The notes below the pieces were generated by a model. It was not told the origin of the DNA, ran no database searches, and saw only the letters and a program-made list of their open reading frames with translations. The translations under genes and the position numbers were made by a program. DNA of 64,000 nt from Lewinella sp. LCG006 (GTDB lineage: Bacteria > Bacteroidota > Bacteroidia > Chitinophagales > Saprospiraceae): NCBI RefSeq assembly GCF_040784935.1, contig NZ_CP160680.1, positions 4,310,501-4,374,500 on the forward strand, in the 5' to 3' direction. Below, piece by piece: positions 45,904 to 55,700 of the stretch; within the stretch, counting starts at the first letter, position 1, and every line of letters begins with the position of its first letter.

Positions 45904-48189
45904 CTATTCCAGAATCTGCAACTTAGCAAACTTCAGCATGATCTTCTTCTCAGGGTTGGGGATGCCTTTGAAATGGATTTGAGCGACGCCATTGTCGATG
46001 TGAATCACCTTTCCTTTGCCAAACTTGAGGTGAAGGACGATCATGCCCGCCCGGATCTGATCGTTGGGACTGGGTTTGAAATCCTTAGGGTCAATGACGG
46101 GTTTCAGCGGGCCATTTTGCGCGCGCTTGAAGTTGCCCGTCACTCGGGCAGCGGGTGGGCCCATGGGGGTGCGGGCTTCGTCGGTGACACTGCTGAGGTT
46201 GGCGGTATTGGTGACGTGGTGTGTTGGTATTTCGGTGAGGAAACGACTGGGCTCGTTGTAGCTCATCTTGCCAAAACGGTAGCGGGCGTTAGCAAAACTC
46301 AGGGTCAGGAATTCTTCGGCACGGGTGATGGCGACGTAAAAGAGGCGGCGCTCTTCGTCCAGTCCTTCCGGCGTGTCCATACTCATAAAGCTGGGGAAGA
46401 GTTTTTCCTCCAGACCAGAGACAAAAACAGAACGAAACTCCAGCCCTTTGGCCGCATGCACTGACATGAGCGTCACATTGTCGGCCATTTCGGGGTCTTT
46501 GTCATCGGCATCTGTCAGTAGCGCAATGTTTTGCAGGTAGCTGGCGAGGCCCTTGTCGCTTGCCTCTTCCGTTGCACCACCAGGGCCTTCGTCTTCCACG
46601 AAAGCCTGTATGCCGTTGAGTAGGGACTGGAAGTTTTCCATGCGCCCCATGCCTTCAATAGAGTTGTCTTTTTTGTAAAAATCTTCCAACTTTGAGCGCT
46701 TGGCGATCAAGGTAGCTACCTCGTAGGCGTTGGCGGTATTGAGTTTTTTATGAGCCCCTTCGATGATGTCGATAAATTCGTTGAGGTTGCTACGGGTACG
46801 GCCACTGGCAGGGAATTGCTTGATGGCGTCCCACATGCTGATGTTCTGCTGCGTTGCCAGGGCCAAAATCTTATCTACCGTTGTATTACCAATGGCCCGT
46901 TTAGGGAAATTGATGACGCGCCGCAAGGCTTCTTCATCCTTGGGATTAACGACGGCGCGCAGGTAAGCTACCAGGTCTTTTACTTCTTTGCGTTGATAAA
47001 AAGATTGGCCACCAAAGACCCGATAGGCGATGTTGTAGCGCCGGAGGTATTCTTCAAAAACGCGGCTCTGAGCATTGGTTCTATACAGGATGGCTATCTC
47101 CTTATTGGCTAAGTGATGGCGTGTTTTTTGTTCCAGGATGGTATCCACGATACGCTTGCCTTCTTCGCTGTCGGTCATCGCTTTGATGACCGTGATCTTT
47201 TGCCCTTCTCCTTTGTCTGACCAAATTTTCTTTTGAATCTGGCGGCGGTTATTGGTGATTACCTCATTGGCTGCCTGGACGATGTGCTCGGTAGAACGAT
47301 AGTTCTGCTCCAGCTTGAAGACCTGGATGTTGTATTTCTGAAAGTCGTTTTCAAAATCCAGAATGTTTTGGATCGTCGCGCCACGGAAAGCGTAGATGGA
47401 TTGTGCATCATCACCTACGACGGTGATATTGCGGGCACTACCATCGTACTGTACCAGCTTGCGGACAATAGCATATTGGAGGTGGTTGGTATCCTGAAAC
47501 TCGTCTACGAGGACGTAGCGAAACTTCTGACGGTATTTTTTTAATATCTCCTCCTTACTTTGTAGCAATTCATAAAGACGATAAAGCAAATCGTCAAAAT
47601 CCATAGCACCAGCTTTCTTGCAACGCGCAGTATAGGCCGAATAAAGCTTGTACAAGGCAGGCATCCGCGACATACGATCCTGGGCCATCAGCTCCTCATT
47701 TTGCTGGTAGAGTGTAGGGGTAATTAGGTTGCTCTTGGCGGAGGAAATACGCTGGCGAACGCTGTTTACATTATAAGTATCGGTATTCAGATTATTTTCC
47801 TTGATCAGCAATTTGATCAGGCTTTTGCTATCATCAGCATCGTAAATCGTAAAATTACTGGGGTAGCCAATGTGTTCGGCTTCCACTCTCAGAATCCGCG
47901 CAAACAGCGAGTGAAAAGTCCCTGCCCATACCCGACTGGCCCGCTGGCCGACCACTTTTTCGATCCGCTCTTTCATCTCCCGGGCGGCCTTGTTGGTGAA
48001 TGTCAGTGCGAGAATTTCCCAGGGCGCGACGCCCTGCTCTATAAGGTAGGCGATACGGTAAGTCAGTACTCTGGTTTTGCCAGAACCGGGCCCCGCCACA
48101 ACGAGCACCGGCCCATCGGTGTTGATAACTGCCTGGCGCTGAACATCATTTAGCTGATCGAGATACGAAGACGTAGGAGATGGAATCAA
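45904..48189 (-). CDS. pcrA: UvrD/PcrA-family ATP-dependent 3'-5' DNA helicase
   Basis: 761 aa. Superfamily 1 motifs: LNDVQRQAVINTDGPVLVVA (Q motif), GPGSGKTRVLTYRI (I), YVLVDEFQDTNHLQYAIV (II), VVGDDAQSIYAFRGATIQN (III), KLEQNYRSTEHIVQAANEVI (IV), TLMSVHAAKGLEFRSVFVSG (V) and RRLFYVAITRAEEFLTLSFA (VI). The C-terminal about 45 residues (LKFGKGKVIHIDNG...) are the PcrA/UvrD RNA-polymerase-binding Tudor-like tail. It acts in nucleotide excision repair and replication-fork maintenance. The start is TTG at 48189; an in-frame stop lies shortly upstream and no ATG fits before the Q motif. Its 3' end is tandemly amplified downstream. Confidence 0.94.
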   Translation of the reverse strand: MIPSPTSSYLDQLNDVQRQAVINTDGPVLVVAGPGSGKTRVLTYRIAYLIEQGVAPWEILALTFTNKAAREMKERIEKVVGQRASRVWAGTFHSLFARILRVEAEHIGYPSNFTIYDADDSKSLIKLLIKENNLNTDTYNVNSVRQRISSAKSNLITPTLYQQNEELMAQDRMSRMPALYKLYSAYTARCKKAGAMDFDDLLYRLYELLQSKEEILKKYRQKFRYVLVDEFQDTNHLQYAIVRKLVQYDGSARNITVVGDDAQSIYAFRGATIQNILDFENDFQKYNIQVFKLEQNYRSTEHIVQAANEVITNNRRQIQKKIWSDKGEGQKITVIKAMTDSEEGKRIVDTILEQKTRHHLANKEIAILYRTNAQSRVFEEYLRRYNIAYRVFGGQSFYQRKEVKDLVAYLRAVVNPKDEEALRRVINFPKRAIGNTTVDKILALATQQNISMWDAIKQFPASGRTRSNLNEFIDIIEGAHKKLNTANAYEVATLIAKRSKLEDFYKKDNSIEGMGRMENFQSLLNGIQAFVEDEGPGGATEEASDKGLASYLQNIALLTDADDKDPEMADNVTLMSVHAAKGLEFRSVFVSGLEEKLFPSFMSMDTPEGLDEERRLFYVAITRAEEFLTLSFANARYRFGKMSYNEPSRFLTEIPTHHVTNTANLSSVTDEARTPMGPPAARVTGNFKRAQNGPLKPVIDPKDFKPSPNDQIRAGMIVLHLKFGKGKVIHIDNGVAQIHFKGIPNPEKKIMLKFAKLQILE

Positions 48190-48408
48190 AACTGCTTTAT
48201 TTTGCCCACAAGATACGGATCAGGGAGGAAACAAAGTGGCGAAGGCCGAAAGAATTAGCCCCAATTCCATTTTCGAAACGAAAGGATTTTAGGAACAGCG
48301 TAATGGAGAACGGTTTTTGCTCGTTCAGCAAGAATATATTCTCGTTGAGTCTATCTTTTTATTCATCTGTCAAAAGGATTAACTAATTTTCTGACTTAAG
48401 CCAATACC

Positions 48409-48960
48409 ATGCGAATATTCCTCTTCCTATTTCTGCTAAGCATTTTTTTAGTACCAGCTCAAAGTCAGCGGGTAACCTGGCAGACGCGTGATGGGGTCGT
48501 CAACTTCCTCTCGGATGCTCCTTTGGAGATGATTGCGGCAAGCTCTAATGAATTGAGAGGAATTTTGGATACAGAGGGTAATATTTTTGCTTTTGCCGTA
48601 AATGTAAATTCTTTCCAGGGTTTTAATAGCCCCTTGCAACGGCAGCATTTTAATGAAAATTACCTGGAGAGCAGCCTCTATCCACAGACCAGTTTCAAAG
48701 GCCGAATCATTGAGCAGGTAGACTTTAGCAAAGATGGAGCGTATACCATCCGGGCCAAGGGTATTCTCAATGTACACGGCGTAGAACAGGAACGAATCAT
48801 CAAGAGCCAACTAGTGGTTGATGGGAGCAGCATAAAAATTACCAGCAACTTTTCCGTTCGCCTTGATGAGCATCACATTACTATTCCCCGGATTGTCAAC
48901 CAAAAAATCGCGGAAGTCATTCAGGTGGAAGTTGCTGCGGTGTTGATAAAAAAAGAATAA
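48409..48960 (+). CDS. YceI-like secreted lipid-binding protein
   Basis: 183 aa with signal peptide MRIFLFLFLLSIFLVPAQSQ. The mature sequence fits the YceI fold (lipocalin-like barrel for isoprenoids): GVVNFLSDAPLEMIAASSNE, NSFQGFNSPLQRQHFNENYL, then ESSLYPQTSFKGRII and GILNVHGVEQERIIKSQLVV. The F-N-S-x-L...H-F-(N)-E-N-Y and Y-P-x-x-x-F-K motifs are characteristic. It stands 3 bp before the histidine kinase gene, so they may be co-transcribed. The gap 48190-48408, between divergent genes, holds only AT-rich promoter-like DNA. Confidence 0.85.
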   Translation: MRIFLFLFLLSIFLVPAQSQRVTWQTRDGVVNFLSDAPLEMIAASSNELRGILDTEGNIFAFAVNVNSFQGFNSPLQRQHFNENYLESSLYPQTSFKGRIIEQVDFSKDGAYTIRAKGILNVHGVEQERIIKSQLVVDGSSIKITSNFSVRLDEHHITIPRIVNQKIAEVIQVEVAAVLIKKE

Positions 48961-48963
48961 ACC

Positions 48964-51846
48964 TTGAAGCACTTACTTAGGATACTGGGAATGGTGTTGT
49001 GGTCAGGTATTGGCTCAATTCTCAATGCGCAATATTTTTCCTACGATTGTTTGTCCGAAGAGAGTGATTTGATAGACGGCAGCTACAGTAGCTTGTTGCA
49101 AGCTGAGGATGGTAGTTTGTGGATAGGAGCCAGTGCCGGATGCTGGAAATATGATGGCGAAAACACCTTGCCCGTCCCTCTCAGCGGTGTTTTCAATACC
49201 TTGGATATCAGTACTGTTTACGAAGATCCAGAGGGCAAAAAGTGGATGGGGTACAGCACCGGTCAGATTGCGTATGAAAATGAGTTGGGGCAGTTTCAAC
49301 CCTGGGAAATAGAGGAAGGTTGGCCGCAAGCCAGCATTACAGCGATGCAAAAGGACAGCCTCGGGCAATTGTGGATTGCTACCTATGGAGAAGGTGTTTA
49401 TTGCTATCGCAAGGGAAGACTCTACCAGTTCGGGAAGGAGGAAGGTCTGGTCAGTGAAGATATTTATGACCTTGTTATTGATCGTACAGGCATGGTTTGG
49501 GCGGCCAATGATGGGGGGATTTGTTTGCTTACCTGGCAAAAAGACAAAAAGCAGGTGCGTAATTTTTCTACGGCGAATGGTTTGCCCGATAACATCGTCA
49601 CTCATCTTTTCGCTGATCCTGCGGGTGGCGTTTGGCTGGGTACCTACGACGCAGGTATTGCTTATTGTCAAGTCAAAAACAACCAACTAAAAGTGAGCTT
49701 GCCGGACTTTTGGCCAGGTGGGATCGTGAGTAGTATTGCTAAAGTAGACCAGGACCAACTCTGGGTAGGCACCCAAGAGCAGGGATTGCAGGTGTTTTCA
49801 CTCAAAGATCAAAAGCTCATCCACAAGGAGACCCAACTGGAATCTCCTCCGCAACGTATCGTTGAATTACTCTTTGATCAGGAGGGCTTGTTGTGGGTAC
49901 TCTCGCATGACCAAGGGCTGTGTCGGGTACAGGCCCGTTTACTCAATTGGGGCAATCTTCCCGTAACTAACCAGGCGATTGCCATAGATCACAAGAACCG
50001 GATCTGGATCGGAAGTCAACAAGGGCTGTATTACTGTCCGGTTTCCGGAGGAACGCTGGTACCCTTTGCATTAGCTAAAGATTTGAATATTATTAGCTTG
50101 CATATTGACGACAAGAACCGTTTGTGGTTGGGTACCTTTGGGGAAGGTTTGTTTATCCTCGATCCTGAAAAGAGGAGTCTGTTAGAGGTTGGCGCCGATC
50201 AAGGTTTAGCCAACGGCAGCATTTTATCCATCACCGGAGATGCCAATGGCATTTGGCTGGCAACCCTGGGTGGGGTCTATTATTCAACGACCCCTCGGGC
50301 CGGAGCCTTGCCGCGATTTAGTAGACCTGAGACTACCCGATCTATTGGTACCGACTTTTTGTATTGTAACTATATCGATCATGCAGGCAATGTATGGTTT
50401 GGTACGGATGGCCACGGTTTGAGTTGCGTGCAAAAAGATGGTAGCCTTAAAACTTACCGTACAAGTAAAGACAGTGCATCTATAAATGTGGTCTACGCCA
50501 TTACGGAGGATGGCCATGGGCGTATTTGGATCAGTACCAATGATCAACAGCTGTATTATTTAGAAAAAGGAAGTTTTCAAAGACCGAAAATACCGCTGAC
50601 TTTTAGTAAAAATGAAGTGGTTGGCCTCGGCAATGACCATTTTGGTAATGTCCTGATTACGCACCAGCGCGGGTTGGTGGTGCACGATATAGCTACGGGG
50701 CAAACCATTGATTATCATCATTTTGCTAAAGAAGCCAATTTCTCCCCTGTGCTGAATGCTATCGCTACCGACCAAGAAGGTAACGTGTGGCTAGGCGGTA
50801 TAGGGCAGTTGCTCCGCTATGCTCCTTTCCAAGGTGAGTACCGACAGCAACCGCGCGTACACTTGGAGCAAGTTTCCGTGTATCTTGATCCCCTCGATTT
50901 TGAAAACAAGAAGATCTTGAATGCAAAAGAAAACAACCTTATTTTTCGCTTTCAAGGAGTATGGCTCAGTGACCCCGAAGAAGTGCGTTTTCGCTATCAA
51001 TTGAAAGGTTTTGATCAAGATTGGATTTCGACTCGTGATCAACAGGTGGTCTATTCCAATTTGCCACCGGGGCGCTATGAATTTGTGGTGACTGCTTCTC
51101 AAAACAACCATTTTTCTACGGCGGAGCAGCCAGTAAGCTTCGCGTTTAGGATTCGTCCACCTTTTTACTTACAAGGGTGGTTTATTGCGACCTCGATTTT
51201 GCTAGTAGGTTTTTTAGGACACTTCTATTTGCAAAAAAGAGAAAGCCGATTACAAAAAGAAGCACTTCTGCACAAGGATAAAGTGGAAAGCCAGTACGAA
51301 ACGCTAAAGAGCCAGATCAATCCTCACTTTTTGTTCAACTCCTTTAATACGCTGGTTGCACTCATTGAGGAAAACCCCAAAGGTGCAGTTACTTACGTAG
51401 AAAAATTAGCCGATTTTTACCGCTCGATTCTTCAATACAGGGAGCAGGATGCCGTGGATTTAAGCGACGAGATACAGGTCGTAAAAGATTATCATTTTCT
51501 CCTCACCCAGCGGTATCAGGATCATTTGCAGTTGGATATTGCTGCCCTTCCCCAAGGAGTAAGTGTGCCTCCTTTAGTGATCCAGATGCTGATTGAGAAC
51601 GCCGTAAAGCATAATGTCATCAGCAGGCACCATCCACTTAAAATCAGTATCTACACGGAAGCCGATTACCTGATCGTGGAGAATGTTATTCAGCCTAAAC
51701 TCACCAAGCAACCTTCTACGGGTTTTGGGCTGCAGAACATCCGTAATCGTTATGCCTTAATCAGTAACTTGCCCGTAAAAATCGAAGAAAAAGATGATCT
51801 TTTCCGGATAAGTATTCCCTTGATTACCGATAAACTAAACCAATGA
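48964..51846 (+). CDS. beta-propeller/Y_Y_Y sensor histidine kinase, LytS/HisK_2 type
   Basis: 960 aa from TTG at 48964, which gives a good signal sequence (MKHLLRILGMVLWSGIGSIL); an ATG at 48994 would shorten it. About residues 35-640 hold repeated Reg_prop blades (e.g. SLWIGASAGCWKYDGEN, RIWIGSQQGLYYCPV, NVWLGGIGQLLRYAP). A Y_Y_Y domain follows (RFRYQLKGFDQDWISTRDQQ ... YSNLPPGRYEFVVTA), then one membrane segment near 739-757. The kinase has SQINPHFLFNSFNTLVALIE (phospho-acceptor His about 788) and a degenerate ATPase with NAVKHN and GFGLQNIRNRY. It presumably senses a periplasmic or surface ligand and phosphorylates the adjacent LytTR regulator. Its gene overlaps that gene by 4 bp. Confidence 0.93.
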   Translation: MKHLLRILGMVLWSGIGSILNAQYFSYDCLSEESDLIDGSYSSLLQAEDGSLWIGASAGCWKYDGENTLPVPLSGVFNTLDISTVYEDPEGKKWMGYSTGQIAYENELGQFQPWEIEEGWPQASITAMQKDSLGQLWIATYGEGVYCYRKGRLYQFGKEEGLVSEDIYDLVIDRTGMVWAANDGGICLLTWQKDKKQVRNFSTANGLPDNIVTHLFADPAGGVWLGTYDAGIAYCQVKNNQLKVSLPDFWPGGIVSSIAKVDQDQLWVGTQEQGLQVFSLKDQKLIHKETQLESPPQRIVELLFDQEGLLWVLSHDQGLCRVQARLLNWGNLPVTNQAIAIDHKNRIWIGSQQGLYYCPVSGGTLVPFALAKDLNIISLHIDDKNRLWLGTFGEGLFILDPEKRSLLEVGADQGLANGSILSITGDANGIWLATLGGVYYSTTPRAGALPRFSRPETTRSIGTDFLYCNYIDHAGNVWFGTDGHGLSCVQKDGSLKTYRTSKDSASINVVYAITEDGHGRIWISTNDQQLYYLEKGSFQRPKIPLTFSKNEVVGLGNDHFGNVLITHQRGLVVHDIATGQTIDYHHFAKEANFSPVLNAIATDQEGNVWLGGIGQLLRYAPFQGEYRQQPRVHLEQVSVYLDPLDFENKKILNAKENNLIFRFQGVWLSDPEEVRFRYQLKGFDQDWISTRDQQVVYSNLPPGRYEFVVTASQNNHFSTAEQPVSFAFRIRPPFYLQGWFIATSILLVGFLGHFYLQKRESRLQKEALLHKDKVESQYETLKSQINPHFLFNSFNTLVALIEENPKGAVTYVEKLADFYRSILQYREQDAVDLSDEIQVVKDYHFLLTQRYQDHLQLDIAALPQGVSVPPLVIQMLIENAVKHNVISRHHPLKISIYTEADYLIVENVIQPKLTKQPSTGFGLQNIRNRYALISNLPVKIEEKDDLFRISIPLITDKLNQ

Positions 51847-52589
51847 AAGTACTCATCGTAGAAGACGAACCTGCTGCGGCTCGCCGGTTAAAGAAATTGG
51901 TCGTAGAAATACTGCCAGCTGCTGAACTACTGCCAGTACTGGAAAGCATTGCCGAAAGTGTTGCTTTCTTTGACCAGGAACCCGCCCCTGATTTGATCCT
52001 CCTGGATATCCATTTAGCCGATGGTGCCAGCTTCGAGATTTTTCAACACGTTACCGTGAAAACGCCGGTTATTTTTACTACCGCTTACGATCAATATGCC
52101 ATTGAAGCTTTTCAGGTGAATGCCATTGACTATCTGCTGAAACCCATCAAAAGGGAGGCCTTGGCCAAAGCCATCGATAAATTTCTAGACCAGCAAGCTG
52201 CACCAGCCATCGATTACCAAAAGTTGGCTCAACAACTGGAAATCCGTAGTGAAGCTCGCTTCTTAATTCGTCTGGGGCAGCAGATAAAGCTGTTGGATGT
52301 CAAGGATATTGCCTACGCTTATACCGAAGACCGTATCACCTTTTTTATGACGAAAAGTGGTCGTCGTTATCCTGTTGATTACTCACTGGAAAAGCTGGAG
52401 GAGCTCCTTCCCGAGGATCGTTTTTTTCGGATCAATCGGCAGTTTATTGTGGGGCTTTCCGCTATTGACGAAATGATTACTTACTCGAAAGGCAGGGTGA
52501 AGTTGATTCTTCAACCCGCATCCGAACAAGATACCATCGTGAGTACCGAACGCTCTCCTGTTTTTAAGAAATGGTTGAATGCTTATTAG
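51843..52589 (+). CDS. LytTR-family response regulator
   Basis: 248 aa. Receiver domain: MKVLIVEDEPAAARRLKKLV, phosphoryl-acceptor D55 in LILLDIHLADG, conserved T/K positions (VIFTTAYDQYAIEAFQVNAI, then YLLKPIKREAL). The C-terminal LytTR DNA-binding domain begins near residue 140 (RFLIRLGQQIKLLDVKDIAY, AYTEDRITFFMTKSGRRYPV, DYSLEKLEELLPEDRFFRIN). The ATGA overlap with the kinase gene shows one operon. The next gene starts 119 bp downstream behind a 36-bp repeat that contains a LytTR-like half-site, so the giant protein may be a target (inference). Confidence 0.94.
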   Translation: MKVLIVEDEPAAARRLKKLVVEILPAAELLPVLESIAESVAFFDQEPAPDLILLDIHLADGASFEIFQHVTVKTPVIFTTAYDQYAIEAFQVNAIDYLLKPIKREALAKAIDKFLDQQAAPAIDYQKLAQQLEIRSEARFLIRLGQQIKLLDVKDIAYAYTEDRITFFMTKSGRRYPVDYSLEKLEELLPEDRFFRINRQFIVGLSAIDEMITYSKGRVKLILQPASEQDTIVSTERSPVFKKWLNAY

Positions 52590-52598
52590 CATTTGCCT

Positions 52599-52634
52599 TT
52601 TTTTCCTGCTCAAGCAGCGATTGTTCCCGTTCAG
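52599..52634 (+). repeat. 36-bp direct repeat, copy upstream of the giant gene
   Basis: Begins TTTTTTCCTGCTCAAGCAG, contains the palindrome CTGCTCAAGCAG and ends GATTGTTCCCGTTCAG. It matches 63480-63515 at 35 of 36 positions. It lies 75 bp before the giant gene ATG. CCCGTTCAG resembles a LytTR half-site ([TA][AC][CA]GTTN[AG][TG]), and TTG (52621-52623) plus TCCTTTTG (52644-52651) could form a weak promoter. Confidence 0.7.
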
Positions 52635-52708
52635 TGGGTTCCTTCCTTTTGTCAAGGCGCTAACAGCTAGTTTTAAGGGAATTTTCCAACTATCTGACAT
52701 CGCAGCAA

Positions 52709-55700
52709 ATGAAGTACTTGACTATACTGATCCTCCTCTGGACTTGTTTACCTACACTCACGGGTCAAAATTGCCAATCTTCCTTTTCTTTTGGAGAAAC
52801 AGGTATTACCATTGACTTTTTTGATCAGTCAACTTCTAACCCCGGCGACCCCATCGTAGCGTGGAACTGGGACTTTGAGGAAGGAAACTCAACCCAGCAA
52901 AATCCAACTTTTACTTTTTCTCAGCCTGATATTTACAATGTATGCCTGACCATCACTACACAAAGTGGTTGTACGAATACTTCTTGCATTGAAATTGAAA
53001 CTTGTGTACTATCGGTCAATGTCAGTGTAGGAGAATGTGATGCTAACAACGAGATTCCGATTACAATCAATATTTCAGATCCCTACGATGCGGCAAGAGA
53101 CATTAATGTATCCATTGACGGCAACCTAGTTGCTGGAAGCCCTTTTCGTATTCGGGATGATCAGCCTGTGGTGATCAATACCACCGTAGCAGGTGATGGC
53201 TTGACACACACCGTTGTGGTTAATTCAGAAGATATAGGTACTTGTAGTACAACGTTTGAATTTATGGTGCCGGATTGTACCTCCGACTGTTTTCTTTCCA
53301 GCCTCAATGTTAGTTCTTCCGGAGGTGTCACCCATACAGTGGACGTTGGTGATGATTTCTTTTCTCCTAATAATCTGACGATTACAGTAGGTGACATGGT
53401 AGATTTCGTCTGGGTGGGAGATGGGCATTCTACTACCTCGGATGCGACCTCTGGCCCCGATAGCTGGAATTCTGGTGTCATTGGCTTTGGGTCCAACTAC
53501 CAAGTTAATATTGTCAACCCTGGTGTTCATCGTTACTATTGTATTCCTCATGGTGGACCCAATGGTACGGGAATGTCGGGCATCTTGGTCGCAAATTGTC
53601 CTGCCAGCGGTCAGTTTACCCTCAATTTGTCCTTTACAACCTCCCTGGCTAATGCTGCGGGTTACCAGGTTTTGGTAGACGGAAACGTCGTTAGTCAAAA
53701 CAATTACAATGGTACTGGAACCCAAAATACTTCCATTCCTATGGCTGGGGATGGGCAGCAACATACGATTGAAATACGAGACGTCAACGATCCTTCCTGT
53801 ATACTCAGCCGGAACTATCTAGCTCCTGATTGTGGTGCCGCTCCGGCCTGTAGTTTACAAGTAAGTGCTGCAGAATCTGGCGCGTGCAATGCGAGTGACC
53901 AGGTACCTGTGACACTGACCATTTCCGCTATTAATGCTGGAACAAGTGGATTCACAGTCTTAATCAATGGAAGTTCAGTAGGTACTTATAGTTATGACCT
54001 CAGCGGAACGACCACGGTCACTGTTAATGCACCGGGTAATGGACAGGTACAGAATATTGTCGTAAGAGATAACGATGATAATACCTGCTCTGGCACGACC
54101 AGTATTACGACGACCAATTGTACGATACCTTGTAGTATCTCTAATTTAGTTGCCGTTACGGGTAGCAGTACGGTTCATACTGTTGAAGTCATTGATTTTG
54201 ATTTCGCTCCTGCGAATATCACGATCACGGCTGGAGATGTGGTGGAATGGATTTGGACGGGCGCAGTAGCTCACACCAGCACTTCTGATGCTACTTCCGG
54301 CGCTGACAGTTGGGACTCTGGCTTGTTGAATCCGGGCGCTACGTACACTTCTCCGGTGCTGAGCGCAGGCTTGCATCCATACTATTGTATACCACACGGA
54401 GCTCCTGGCGGCATTGGCATGGCGGGCACCATCACGGTGCAAGCCGATTGTACCAACGGTCAGGTATCGGTAGGCTTGAGTTTCAGCGCGCAAGGCGGCA
54501 GCTTCAATGGTTACCAAATCCTGGTCGACGGTCAGGTGGCGGGCAGTGGCAATTATGATCCATCGGGTCAAAACAGTACCTCAGTGCTGGTACCTGGCGA
54601 TGGCCAGAGCCATACGATCACTATCCGAGATGCGGACGACAGTGCCTGTAGTGCGAGTACGAGCATCAGCACCCCCGATTGTAATGCCCCTACTTGTTCA
54701 TTGAGCTTAACTGCCGCAGAAAGTGGTGCATGTAATGCGAGTGATGAAGTGCCCGTTACCTTGACGGTCTCAGACGTAGGAGGCGGAGCGAGTGGCTTCA
54801 GCGTTACGGTGGACGGCAGTGCATCCGGAACCTTCGCCTACAGCGGCACTGGCACCACCACGGTGACAATCAACGTGACGGGCGATGGCCAGTTCCATAC
54901 CATCGCAATCACTGATTTGGAAGACAATACCTGCACAGCAAGTACAGAACTGCAAACAACCAACTGTATCATCCCTTGTAGCATTACCAACCTGGTAGCG
55001 AGCAGCGGTAGCAGCACGACCCACACAGTAGAAGTCCGCGATTTTGACTTCTCTCCCCAAAATATCACGATCACAGCTGGTGATGTGGTGGAATGGATTT
55101 GGACGGGCGCAGTGGCTCACACCAGCACCTCCGATGCTACTTCCGGCGCTGACAGTTGGGACTCTGGTTTGTTGGGCACGGGAGCTACGTACACCTCTCC
55201 GGTGCTGAGCGCAGGCTTGCATCCTTACTATTGTATACCGCACGGAGCCCCTGGTGGCATTGGCATGGCGGGCACAATTACAGTGCAAGCCGATTGTACC
55301 AACGGTCAGGTATCGGTAGGTTTGAGTTTCAGCGCGCAAGGCGGCAGCTTCAATGGTTACCAAATCCTGGTCGACGGCCAGGTCGCGGGCACGGGCAATT
55401 ACGATCCATCTGGTCAAAACAGCACCTCGGTGCTGGTACCTGGTGATGGCCAGAGCCATACGATCACTATCCGCGATGCGGACGACAGTGCTTGTAGTGC
55501 GAGCACGAGCATCAGCACCCCCGATTGTAATGCCCCCACCTGCTCGTTGAGCCTAACGGCCGCAGAAAGCGGTGCATGTACAGCGAGCGATGAAGTACCC
55601 GTTACCTTGACGGTCTCAGACGTAGGAGGCGGCGCAAGTGGCTTCAGCGTTACGGTTGACGGCAGTGCATCCGGAACCTTCGCCTACAGCGGCACTGGCA

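Noticed and set aside
44628-45929. Minus-strand frames of 61-157 aa in the pcrA tail array
   Set aside because: They come from tandem copies of a gene end and spacer, with frame changes between copies and no start context.
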